Assembly (NCBI GenBank): GCA_027405735.1
Contig: JAPEHQ010000029.1
Span: 10,001-67,452, forward strand
DNA: 57,452 bases
DNA from: Mucor racemosus
Lineage: Eukaryota > Mucoromycota > Mucoromycetes > Mucorales > Mucoraceae
Reading direction: 5' to 3'
The translations under genes and the position numbers were made by a program. The notes under the pieces are model-generated. The model searched no databases. It was not told the origin of the DNA and worked only from the letters and a program-made list of their open reading frames with translations. This document shows positions 10,371 to 20,827 of the stretch, one piece after another (position 1 is the first letter of the stretch; each line of letters opens with the position of its first letter).

Positions 10371-11560
10371 AATATATCTGATGTTAAACATGTTGGATTG
10401 AAAGTAATAATAAAGTTGTCATTTTTTTTATTATTATTTTAGCATTCTATAAACAAAGGGAAATAGTGTATAACAAGTATTAACATTATGAGTTTGATAA
10501 TGTATTTCCTAATATTGAGATTATTGTTGGGGATAATATTGAACAAGGTTGTATTGCTGACATAATAATGATAAAGATAATTTGATGAAGTAATCCATAT
10601 TAATTGATCAAGATGAAGATGAAACAATGAATATAACAGAGTTATTATATTAAATAACATAGTTTATTGTTGAGAAGAGCTATTATTGGAAAGGATTACA
10701 GCTTATTTATACTGAAAGGCAAGCCGAGAGTAATCTGTGGCTAGATAGTGATAATAATATTAATAGCACTAAGAAAAAATTTCTTAACTCTCTTAATTGT
10801 GCCACATTAAGGAAAATAAGAAAGTTTTCACTGCTTATTTTTTTAAATTTCATCTTAATAATATGGCATAATTAAGAGAATTAAGGGATTTTTTCTTCAT
10901 AGTGTAATAATGTAACAGATCTAAATTGTTAATTAGTGTCGTTTATTAATAAAAAAAAGAATCTTGTGCTATATTGCGTAATCATGTAATTGCTTTATAC
11001 ATTTTTACATTCAACATATTTACGAAAAGTATAAACATTTGATAACAACATCACAAATTATTAAAGTAAGTAATCAATTAATCGTTACTTATAAACCAAT
11101 GATTATCACAAAAAATGATGCAGTAAGCATTGCATATTATATAGAAATATATTTATATATATTAATAAATACCCATTTCTTGAGGTTTGGTATTTCAAAA
11201 TAAAGTATTATTACTGATCTATCAAAATTAGGAATTACCAAATTATCAATTTTAGAACATTTGTCAAATCATATTGTTTAGCATTTAAATCACATACTGC
11301 TACATTCCATGCGTCCATAATCATCCTACTATTGAATCATAGAAGTATGATTCCATTATATCCATACAATAATATCCATAGTTATATTATCATTTACACT
11401 CATCTAACTAGAATATACTGTAAATCCTCTCTAGAGGGTCATAATAAAACGATACTTTTTCATTTAAACAATCTTATAAGTTTACATTTTAATAAATTAA
11501 TTATCATTGTATGCCTGCACAGTGAACAAGCATACGATTTTGAAAGCGTGATGAATCAAT
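10371..11560. other. AT-rich spacer around a foldback element
   Basis: No gene is recognised. The only clear structure is the 138-bp foldback at 10767-10904. Several short ORFs here (10439-10660 minus, 11332-11562 plus) have no supporting motif. Confidence 0.4.
10767..10904. mobile_element. Small foldback/MITE with about 45-bp terminal inverted repeats
   Basis: The left end CACTAAGAAAAAATTTCTTA and the inverted right end CACTATGAAGAAAAAATCCC are alignable for about 45 bp, both passing through TCTCTTAATT and TGCCA. The 5' CACTA recalls CACTA-type elements, but I see no certain 3-bp target duplication. Confidence 0.6.
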
Positions 11561-11564
11561 AGTG

Positions 11565-11795
11565 TGTTGGTTTTCGAGGATATTAAACAGCCAATTTTGA
11601 AGCCAATTCCATTTCTAACTCACATTGAAATGTAATTCTTATAAATAGTCTTTTAAACCAAGACCTAGAACTCTTGGTTCTTTATTTTACCATTAGTTTT
11701 TCTAGTAATAAAGTCTACGTTCTCCATGATAAATGTTACTAGTCTTTATTATTAACCTTTCTATAAATAAGATTGTATGTATCCATAAACTCTCA
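11565..11795 (-). repeat. Inverted copy of part of the helicase relic
   Basis: The reverse complement matches about 1448-1695, for example GTTTATGGATACATACAATC, GAGAACATAGG-like and ATTGGCTGTTTAATATCCTC, ending just before the Walker A region. It continues the homology of the two long arms inward, so the inverted repeat originally spanned at least 1-1695 and about 11565-14070. The stop TAA at 1666 is present here too (GTTTAATATCC), so that nonsense change predates the duplication or was copied between arms. Confidence 0.75.
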
Positions 11796-11816
11796 TAATG
11801 CCCACATGGACTACAT

Positions 11817-12163
11817 TAAGCCTCTATCTTACAATCTCAACCATGATAGGGCAGAAAATCGAGTGGACTGTCGCTAGCACAAGGCCATGCGATCCGCTAA
11901 ATTATTATGAATCACCAAGGGAAACTGGTTTTACCCAGCGTTGGCTTTATCTAATAAGTGCACCCTTTCGTAAGTCAGGGTTTTTTTGCATGTATTAGCT
12001 CTAGAATTACCACGGTTATCCAAGTAGTAAAGAATATGTCACGTAGATCATAACTGATTTAATGAGCCATTCGCAGTTTCACAATATAAATTTATTTATA
12101 CTTAGACATGCATGGCTTAATCTTTGAGACAAGCATATGACTACTGGCAGGATCAACCAGGTA
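11817..12163 (-). rRNA. 18S rRNA 5' fragment (about 347 nt)
   Basis: On the minus strand the sequence begins TACCTGGTTGATCCTGCCAG, the universal 5' end of eukaryotic small-subunit rRNA. It continues through TCTCAAAGATTAAGCCATGC, GAATGGCTCATTAAATCAG, TAACCGTGGTAATTCTAGAG and CCCTATCATGGTTGAGATTG. Homology stops after AGAGGCTTA (about 11817), some 350 nt into the roughly 1.8 kb gene. It is therefore a fragment, not a functional rRNA gene. It sits inside the right arm where the left arm has the N-terminal part of the helicase relic. Confidence 0.95.
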
Positions 12164-12380
12164 ACTAAATGAATAAGGACACTATATCAAAAAGATATAG
12201 ATGAAAGAACAATAACTAGGTTAATGTTCTTACCCTTTGTTTCAAGTTACATGGAGTTCAATTAATAAAAATCAAACTACAACAGTTTCGTTGTTATTTT
12301 ACTCGTTACCAAGTTACTTTAACATCAAAACTATCGCTGAACCTTTAGCAATCCTATCATTTTTCTTGCGAAATACTGAA
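12164..12380 (-). other. Probable 5' external transcribed spacer attached to the 18S fragment
   Basis: This sequence lies directly upstream of the 18S 5' end on the minus strand and has no counterpart in the left arm. The simplest reading is that it came along with the rDNA fragment as 3' end of the 5' ETS. I cannot confirm this without the organism's rDNA unit. Confidence 0.4.
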
Positions 12381-14070
12381 TCAGAATATAATAATAAATA
12401 TTTAAAACCTGTTTTTTTAAAAAAAAAGAATAAATATAAAGCACATTACACTAATGCTTTAATTATGTATGAACTGAACGTTTACTTATTAATTTTGCTG
12501 AATGCACAATGACTCACGGGAGCTGGTGGTATCTGAGATACTTGTACTACTTATTTGTATTTTTATTCGTGAAGAGTGCCAGATTACTTGAATCGGTATT
12601 TATAGGGATTGTATTTAAATTGTTTTCAATAAAAATGCGCAACAAGCTATAAGCGCACTTAGGTGATGGGTTTCTCAACACACAGTAAGTTACAAATGCT
12701 GCTCTTTGAGATCAGCATGTCAAAGATGTATCCCTACAATCATGTAAAGTTGGAAGTTATTAGAATATAAATTCACTGAGATAAGGCTTCTGTTATCGAT
12801 TTCTTACGGTTGTAAAAAGTAGGTTTCAGGTGGGTTTTAAATGGGTTTCGAATTTTTCGCCCAATATTGAGTCAAATTATGTAAAATCTTCAAATACGAT
12901 AGATCTAACTCCAAGCTACTCTGCATTTTTTGTTTCAGCGAAAAATATTGATTTTTGGTTGAGATAATTAAAATAATAGTTTTTATCACAGCTTAAAACC
13001 TGTCCCAAAATCGTTATGAAAAAATGGACGAAAAATGATTCAAAAAACAAGATTGTTTAAATGCTCATGAACTGCAAAGTAAGTAGACCTAGCGTATTAA
13101 ATGGTTTTTGTACAGTTTTAAATTCTGCATCCACCTATATAAAATTTGAAAAAAAATTTCACATAAAATTTTGCGCAAAATGCAATTGAAATTTTGGAGG
13201 TTTTTTGAAGATACACGTCACTTTTTATAAGCATACTTAAAATATAATAAACTGAAATAATGCGCAAAAAAATTATCTATCGATCGAGCTACTGCAAAGT
13301 TTTCTAGCTGCATTATTTGTAGAGGAAACAACATTTTTGTCCAAATTTTTTTCTGTTTCAGAATTTGGGATGAGGGTATACAAGGGAAAAATGGACGCCA
13401 GAAATGGAGGTACCTTTTTGTACATATTTTTGAGTATATCTCCACGAAAAATCAATATTTCAAAAAACTCTAAATTGGGTCTGAGAGAGCTCAACGAGCT
13501 GGATGACATGAATGCAAAAAAAATATTACTCAATTTAACCAATATTTTGAAACTTACTATATAAATGCCCAAAAAAATGAAAAAAAAATAAAAGTGCTCA
13601 AAATTTTTTTATATTGAAATATGTTATAGAGCGCCTTAAAACAAGTAAATTTCATTATTGGAAAGTGGTAGTATAGCTTAATTTTTTCTGGAGATATGAA
13701 GCCTCAAAGTTTTCAATACATTAGCAGTAAAATACGCGTAAAAAATCTGAAACCTTAACATTGAAAAATTAATACCAACTGCAAAAAGTAGGATATTTCC
13801 GGATACTCATTTTTGGATTAAAGCTGAACATCTCAGGTACATTGGCATATAATTTTTTCTTGGTGCTATTTAGTGAAAAAAAAAAGTAGATCAGGGATGA
13901 AAAGTGAGACCCAGTTTTCAGGAAAAAAAGCAGTGAATTTTATGTGTTTTTGAGTCTTTCGTGAAATATAAAATAAATCCTGGAACCAATTCATAAATAT
14001 TTAACAGTGTTTAAAGTAAATTCAAAAAAGTACTATTTAGAATGAGATTGATTATAGAAAAGATTGAAAA
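12381..14070 (-). repeat. Right arm of long inverted repeat
   Basis: Reverse complement of the left arm (1-845) in its inner part and of the solo copy 26455-28035 over nearly its whole length. The outer boundary is about 14070, where similarity to the solo copy fades around TTTTCAATCTTTTCTATAA. A 75-codon frame (13337-13564, plus) and an overlapping minus-strand frame (13273-13572) are both kept open in the solo copy. A protein-level match to a diverged relative at 39870-40290 suggests an ancient coding origin. Confidence 0.85.
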
Positions 14071-15479
14071 TTATGAAAATTGAATTTCTTGAAACTCAAA
14101 TTTTACTCAAGTAGATATATACCGACGATAGAGAGCCACAAATGTAGAGGCACGCGTCCTTTCTTTAAGTATACCAATTCTATTGGAGAGTGTAGTTCCA
14201 GGTATCAGAAGCATGCCCGAAATGAATATCAAGATAGGGTGGGTGGGGGGAATTTGGTGTTTGAAAACGGGTTTACTTCAAAATTCCTTAATGCAAACTC
14301 AAAACAAGTCGTATTAAAGCAAGTTGCTGTCCACTCAATCAAGTAACTGATATTGTGGGAATGAACTATGAGTATCAAGTGCTTGTCGAATAAAGCTAAT
14401 TAGGAAATATTATTGCTTTAAAACTTAAAATAAAGTGAGTAAAAGGTTTTATATGATATGAGCTGAGAGTCGAAATTTCTGTAGCAGTGATGGCAAACCT
14501 CTCTTTTCATGGATATCTACTCGACAATCAAGCCCCTCCTACGCCTATTTGATATCAGGAATAAATCTGCATAACAACTAGTATTCATAACATCCTTGTT
14601 TTTTTTTGTATGATTGATCAATGAATCATATATTCTATCTTTTTTTGCACATTTTTTTTCCCGCTTCATTACAGTGTTTCATTTTATTGCGAAGAGTTTA
14701 TACGTACGTTTGAAACGCATAAATTATTGTACGATACTTTCCATAATGGCCTTAAACATATAAAGTATGCATTCGTATTTTTATATAGCTTTACAAGCTG
14801 GAAAAAAAAATCATGGTGACCATACCGCTTTGAATGATTATTTCTAGAAACATATCAGTAAAGTATATTGTCTCAAGTTAAATAATGCGATTATTCGGTA
14901 ATAAAAAACTTGAAAGTACTTTATGTGTATGGCATTAAGATATCATATGTAGTTTATGATCTTTACTGAAGGTATGCAAAAATTCCTCGAAAATAAGTAA
15001 TATTGAATGAGTATTGCGTTCGATTTGAAACAAATGGCAAAATGGAAAAGTAACAGTTGCCTACTAAAAAGATAGGAGGTATATAGATTGATATTATCAG
15101 CAAATTGTCTACAAACTAGGCAGGAATGAAATTAGCCCATTTACGGTTGTTCCAAGTGTTCTGAAAGCAAAATAATCGGAATTTGTTGTTTTTGTTATTG
15201 TTATTGTTGTTGTTGTTGTTGTTGTTGTTGATAAAGATTTGTTTCAAAATACTTCAGGGAAAAAACAAGAAGTTATGCACAAAATTGAACAGGGATATAC
15301 CCTTGATTAAACAAGATAAAAATATCAATGATGGTGCATTTTACATGGATGCAAAGCAAAATGCCTGACATTGAGATCATTGTGCATTATTGAAATACAG
15401 AATCAACCCCACAATTTTACAGATGAAAAAATAAAAAAAAAAAAAATACTATTTATTAAATTATATATGTATATATTGA
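14071..15479. other. Intergenic region
   Basis: No gene is recognised. It contains a TTG/TTA microsatellite (about 15183-15232) and an A-run (15427-15446). A plus-strand ORF at 14080-14346 has no motif. Confidence 0.5.
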
Positions 15480-15807
15480 TTAAATAACTAAACCACCCTT
15501 ATATTTAGCATAACCCAAAACAACAAAGACACCAACAACAAGGCCTATAAAATGTCATTGGAATTTAAATTGTTGGAGTGCAATCCATTGCATAAACACA
15601 CACACAAAAAAAAAACTTACCTTGGTAGAAACCAATAGCAGAAGGAGAGGTTAGAAAGTTTTCAGCTTCTTGAACCTTGGGTTTAGCAGATCTCTTGAGT
15701 TCCTCATATTCAGCTCTTAATTTTGATAATTCTTGCTTGGTTTGTTCGGCGGCCTTGTCAACATTTTCATTGACCTTTTTTTCATTTTGTTGAGCTTGAG
15801 TAGACAT
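15480..15807 (-). CDS. OM14-like mitochondrial outer-membrane protein
   Basis: Two exons, 15621-15807 and 15544-15480, with a 76-bp intron (GTAAG...TATAG); the product is about 83 residues. The first 45 residues are charged and helical, probably coiled coil (KVNENVDKAAEQTKQELSKL). The C-terminal half reads FLTSPSAIGFYQG, then a hydrophobic segment LVVGVFVVLGYAKYKGG. The FLTSPxAxGF-x-G plus glycine-containing membrane helix matches the C-terminal domain of yeast Om14, an outer-membrane protein that receives nascent-chain-associated complex and ribosomes at mitochondria. It is shorter than yeast Om14 (about 134 residues) and has only one clear membrane segment. The family call rests on that short motif. 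Confidence 0.65.
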
Positions 15808-16202
15808 TTTTATTTATATAAAGAAGAATAAGAAGAAGAAAAAGAAGAACTGATAAACAAACGCGATTTTATAGTTGTTTTTTGTATCGTGAGAGGCAGA
15901 GGATCATCTTTCAACAGATAACACCAACTGCATAATAATGATGTCAATCCTTTTTTTTTTTTTTTGAAAAATGTAAAACTCCTCCTATTTTTTGGGTTTG
16001 ACCAACACACACACAAAAAAAGTGAAAAGGTTGTGATATCATTTCTTCTTCAAAAAAGACCTAAACGTATTTGTGTTACTACGTTGATCTGGAATGTCCT
16101 ATGATCTTGCAACCACTTGTTTTTTTAATGATTTTTGGAAATTATGTGAATGTACAGAAAGAAGGTAGGGCTTGATTTATAAAAAAACAAGGAAAAACGT
16201 GG

Positions 16203-16250
<48 letters not shown>

Positions 16251-16488
16251 AAAATAGCTTTAATCAATCAATTGTATATATATATAAAAGATGCCCATTT
16301 CTTTTTGTGTATATGTGTATTTGTGAAGGAGTGTGTGGGTGTTTTTGCGAGTATCTGTTTGCGAATGTGCTTGTGAGGTTGTGTGTGTGAGTGAGAGAAA
16401 GAGAGAAAGAGATGTTTTGAGTGAATGCAAAATGTTATTTTTCTTATCATGTATTTGAGTCATCATTCACAATTTCCTACAATTTTAC
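15808..16488. other. Intergenic region with long homopolymers
   Basis: Holds the promoter side of the OM14-like gene, a T-run of about 43 bases (16205-16246), a T-run near 15951-15965, and GT/GA-rich sequence at 16310-16410. The 3' end of the ORMDL gene follows. Confidence 0.5.
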
Positions 16489-17174
16489 TTAATCCATCTC
16501 ATAATCAAGTTTATTAATGCCAAAGATTCGAACTCTATGCATAACAGGTAATTTTGCGACCAATACAACCATAAGTGCTGTAAAATTGATACCGAATAAA
16601 AACACATCATAGTGTGTATAATGTGTACTCAATAAAAATCTATGAAAATACACAGATTTAGTATAAATTTACACATTTCCTCCCTCTTTTCCTCTCGATA
16701 TAACTTACAATACAATTGGAACAGCAGTTAAAAATTTACGAGTTGCTGTAAATTGCACACCACCATCAATTTGTTCCCATAATGTCAGTCCATCATAAGC
16801 TCCTTGGTTATTCTCAAATGGTATACCTTGAACCCAATGAAACATAATATAATGGCCCTAGTAGTAAATGTTTAGAATTGTGCGTGTGTTGTGTGTGTGT
16901 GTGTGCACACATGATTTGCTTACAAAGTTAAAGGTCAAGTTTGTTAAAGTCCAACTCGCTTCTGGTGAAATGAAAGGTATAACTGTGAATAAAGCTTTTA
17001 ATGCTACTGCGACAAAAATTGTTGTAATCCACGCGCCTAAAAGGATATTAATCAATGGATACTATTTCAATAATATTCACTATATTTACCTTTATAATTT
17101 ACCCAAGAAGAGTTGAAATTGGGCATGGAACTTTGATCAAGGGCTGTATATGCTTTATTTTCTTTTGTAGACAT
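16489..17174 (-). CDS. ORMDL/Orm sphingolipid homeostasis protein
   Basis: Four exons: 17174-17090, 17036-16924, 16857-16709, 16639-16489; all introns have GT-AG ends and the frame joins cleanly to 165 residues. Conserved Orm blocks are visible: [13 protein letters not shown] (about residues 22-34), [14 protein letters not shown] (about 52-65), [29 protein letters not shown] (about 90-110) and a C-terminal [10 protein letters not shown]. Orm proteins are small ER membrane proteins that bind and inhibit serine palmitoyltransferase, the first enzyme of sphingolipid synthesis. Yeast Orm1/2 are relieved by phosphorylation of an N-terminal extension; here the N terminus is short with a few Ser/Thr ([17 protein letters not shown]). 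Length is that of animal ORMDLs plus about ten residues. Confidence 0.95.
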
Positions 17175-17865
17175 GATAAATATATATAAATATTTGAAAA
17201 AATAGGCTTATAAAAGAGGTATTATTATTTTATTTTATTTCTTTTTATCAACAACAACAGAGAGAGAGTGAGAGAAAAAGAAGGAGGAAAAGAGAGAGGA
17301 AGAATTAAAAATAGCAATGATTTATAAAAAGGCAGTTTTAGGCAAATTTTTATTGCCTTTTTTCGATTTTAAACCCCGATTTCAGTCGAATCAACCACGG
17401 AGGTTCATTGAGAACATGATACATTTCTTATTGTAGATGAATAATATATATTTAGCCATGAATGTCTAAAAAAAAAAGGTTGTCAATAAACAACTTGATT
17501 TAAAGAATTATTAGATGAACCCTTTTTCTACAAAGATCAATAATTGTGGAACGATAATCATCCACGTTTTTTTCATGTTTAAAACGTGATCTGAAATCAT
17601 GGAGGATATACCAATATATAAAAGCTTGGCCGCAGTCTGTCTAGATATAATAATGTACGTAGCGATAGGAACAACGGCAATCATGATCAAATAGTATTAG
17701 TGTATTAACAAATGTTTATTAGTATTATTTAGAGAAAAAGAAAGTAGTATAATATGAAAAATGTATGTTACATTGAAAAAAGAAATGTACAAAATAATAA
17801 AGGAAAAAAAGGGGGAGGGAGGAGGAGTGGGGAAGGAAGAGTAGGGTATTCAGAGGAAAAATAAA
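17175..17865. other. Intergenic region
   Basis: Promoter side of the ORMDL gene and 3' side of the cyclin gene (both minus strand). Purine-rich tracts (17260-17310, 17800-17850) are present; no gene is seen. Confidence 0.5.
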
Positions 17866-18741
17866 TTAATAAAAATCAACTTTATCATCTTCAGGTGTAG
17901 GAATGCCGTGAATGATATGATGTTGTTGAGTTTTTTGTTTTTTGACGATTGAAATATTAGATGCAGATGATGATAAAGATGATGAATGAGAGCGTTTTCT
18001 ATTCAAATTTACAGAGGTGGTATTATTGATGCTATGATTCATGCTGTTATTTTGTAAAGTGTTTGGCATTGCTTCTCTTAATTGAGATTCAAACTTTTGA
18101 TAAAGCTCAGTAGAAACGAATAAGCGATAATCAAGCATTTCCAACAAGGAGCGTTCTGCGCAATTGATTTCTTTTACAGGTAATTTACTAATTTTAGCCC
18201 AACTAGCATTAGTGAATGTATTGTCGTACAAGTACTTGTGAGCACAGATCAAAGCAGCCAAGAACATACGGCGGCCGCACTTTACGATAGGATCAAATTG
18301 ACTACGCTTAGCAATATGAGGTCTGATGCGGAACAAGTAAAAGATGGCTAATTGGAGGGTGGATCGAGTAGCTCTTGAACGTTTTAAAAGATGACGAACA
18401 AATGCTTGGGTATTTACAACAAGTTGGCCTTCTTTAGTGGTTGACATTTCATTGGGCCAAGAAGTTCTGATGGTTAAAGTGGTAATATCTATAGTTTACT
18501 GCGTTAGATGAAATGTTATTGGGTCTTGTATTTTTTATATAAATTTACCAACTAAAGTGTCGACATAAACTTTTTGGTATTGATTTACATCATTTTGGTT
18601 CATAATTGCATTGATAATGTTGGAGGAATTTTGTTGATTCATCGACATGCCTACTATATAGCGATAGTATTGTTCCAAACAGTTAACATCTATCTTTTGT
18701 TGGGGTTGTTGAGTGGAAGTAAAGCTATTATAGTTGGACAT
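17866..18741 (-). CDS. Pho85-type (PCL) cyclin
   Basis: Two exons, 18741-18549 and 18488-17866, separated by a 60-bp intron; product 271 residues. An Asn/Gln-rich N terminus (about 1-60) precedes a cyclin box (about 60-190) with RTSWPNEM, LLKRSRATRSTLQLA, CGRRMFLAALICAHKYLYD and NASWAKISKLPVKEIN. The lysine in AHKYLYD and the later glutamate region are typical of the cyclin fold that binds the CDK. The pattern CGRRMFLAALI.AHKYL is characteristic of the yeast Pcl1/Pcl2/Clg1 group, partners of Pho85 kinase in cell-cycle entry and polarity. The tail (about 200-271) is Ser/Asn-rich with a basic patch NRKRSHSS that may be a nuclear signal. The specific Pcl subgroup is not resolved. Confidence 0.85.
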
Positions 18742-20827
18742 GAAGAATAATTAAGAAAAATAAAAGGAAAAAAAAAAAAAAAAAAAAAAAAAGATAAGAG
18801 AAAAGAGAGGGAGGGAGTATTTATATGATAAAAGATTAGGGCTCAAACACAAAAAGGAAAAACTAGGAAACGGGTAGGTGTTTTAAAATTCCCAAGGGTT
18901 TGTAATTATAAGCTTCGGCCGTTGGATCTTCCAAGAATACAGCCCATGACTCACGCTTAGAGATTAATTGAGGGATCCCTAATCGGGAAACCTGACACTT
19001 TTTGTACCTTACTGAGTCATTATTCTTCAAGAAATTCTTTTAAATTGCATTTATCTTGACTCAAGATTATATCTAAACTCCTCTATAGTTTTACCCCCAT
19101 TTTTGATATTAATCCCCTTGAAAGTGTATCAAATATTTATACAATTATTACATTTACATGGCATTTATATTTCTTTCATCTATATTTTAATTAAAAAAAA
19201 AAAAAAAAAAGAGATGAAATGAGTAATAAAATAAATCACCCTTTAGCCATCTACCCTTAAAAAAGAAGTGATTTAGATGAGATGGATGGAATGAGAATTT
19301 TTTTGAAATTTTAGGCTGGTCTTTTCTCTACCTGTGAATCTAACAACGTTGAGAAATTATTGGGGTCGTGTGAATGTTAAACAGGTTTTGATTGGATCTA
19401 GATGGTTAATAGAAAGAGTAATATTTTCATTGTAATTATTGAACCAATAAGAAATTTTATAAGCATCATTACACCAATTAAAACACAAATTCATTATCCC
19501 ATTTGTGAATAGGTATTTCCCGATATGTAGCTGAATATCAACAATATTCTCATCCAATCATTAAAATGACTAAAGCAAAGACCATCATACTATATTATGC
19601 ATTACATTGCGCAATCAATATCTTTTAAGGTGGCAAAATTGTGCGTTATTAATGCATGAAATGAGACAACATAATCTCCCTTTCTGTTATTAATCGCCAC
19701 TGGAAATGTTTGTGCAATTTAAATGAAAAAAGGAGTGATATTTTTTAATCTATTTAATTGATCAAAACTACTTCAAACGTGATATTCTGCTCTTGTTAGT
19801 AATGTAACCCTTCATTAAACAAAGTACTCATTGCGGAGGATAGTGTATATTCGCTTGGATTTTAATGAAAATCAAAAACTTCTAATACAAAAGCAAATAA
19901 ATAAAAAAAAGAAAAAAAAATACAAACTAAAAGAACAACATCTGAAAAACAGTTTTCAATATAATATATCTTGATACATTCTGTCATTTAAGGTTATGAA
20001 AAAGCCTTTGAAAATGGTTATGTATGCTTTTTTTTGTTCATTCGACAACAAAATGATGAAATTTACGGTGGAATGTTGTAGATAGAAAAAAGCTTAATTT
20101 TTCCTTTAGTTTGTTTGTTCTTTTTTGCTCCGAATGATTATCTGATCGAAACAATCTAATAATCATGTAATCTGCTTTTTAAAATTTTGTAATCTTTCGG
20201 GATACAGGAAGAAATAAGCATAGGTTACGGAATAGATTTGAATTCGGTGATATCCGTATCCCCTCCTCCCAAAAATACCCCCCTTGAATGTTTATTATCT
20301 CAACTTTTATCTTATTAATGCACATTTCGGTCATTTGCAAATCATCTATTTTAGATTAAACAATTTAATTATTGAATATCTCTTTCTCCCCTAGTTATAT
20401 TCAAATGTAAGGGTAAAATATTGCCAATTTAGGTATTTTTTGGTATTTTCGATACTTTAAAAATGTAAAATATAAAAAATTGCTTAGCAACCAAAAAAGC
20501 AAACTACTGTGGCAAAGCTAATATATAGTTACATGAATTTCTATCTCTATAATAATGTTTATAAATAAATGTTATTTCATCCCCATTTGCCGTATCACGT
20601 TTCTTGATTATTATTGGTTTTGAATATTCGGCCATTTGGCAAGGAAAAGTAATTTTCTATTGCTGCGACACTTTTTTATGAAGTTTCAACTACTCTTTTC
20701 GAACTATATTCCTTTATCAGGCCTTTTTTTTTTTTTTTTAAAAAAAAAAAAGAACAAATTATCATCATACACCACTATTAATAAGCTAAATAAAAACTCA
20801 ACTTGATCTACGCATTTCGTATTAAAA
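18742..20827. other. Intergenic region, about 2.1 kb
   Basis: Divergent spacer between the cyclin (minus) and the Zn2Cys6 gene (plus). Contains poly-A at 18767-18792 and 19191-19210, an adjacent T-run/A-run palindrome at 20725-20752, and two Gcn4/AP-1-type sites (listed separately). A minus-strand ORF at 19357-19557 (66 codons) looks coding-like but has no recognised motif. Confidence 0.5.
18947..19019. promoter_or_regulatory. Two TGACTCA (Gcn4/AP-1-type) sites
   Basis: TGACTCA at 18947-18953 and its reverse complement TGAGTCA at 19013-19019, 60 bp apart, about 205-280 bp upstream of the cyclin start codon. Two perfect 7-mers this close in AT-rich DNA are unlikely by chance. They could bind a bZIP regulator such as Gcn4. 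Confidence 0.4.

Noticed and set aside
1..14070. LTR retrotransposon with the long repeats as LTRs
   Set aside because: The flanking repeats are inverted, not direct, and no reverse transcriptase, integrase or protease is seen between them.
15183..15368. ORF beginning with a poly-Leu run
   Set aside because: It is a translated TTG microsatellite followed by unrelated sequence, with no conserved motif.
16260..16466. Overlapping minus-strand ORFs of about 60-70 codons near the ORMDL 3' end
   Set aside because: They translate GT/GA-rich low-complexity sequence and lie beyond the ORMDL stop.
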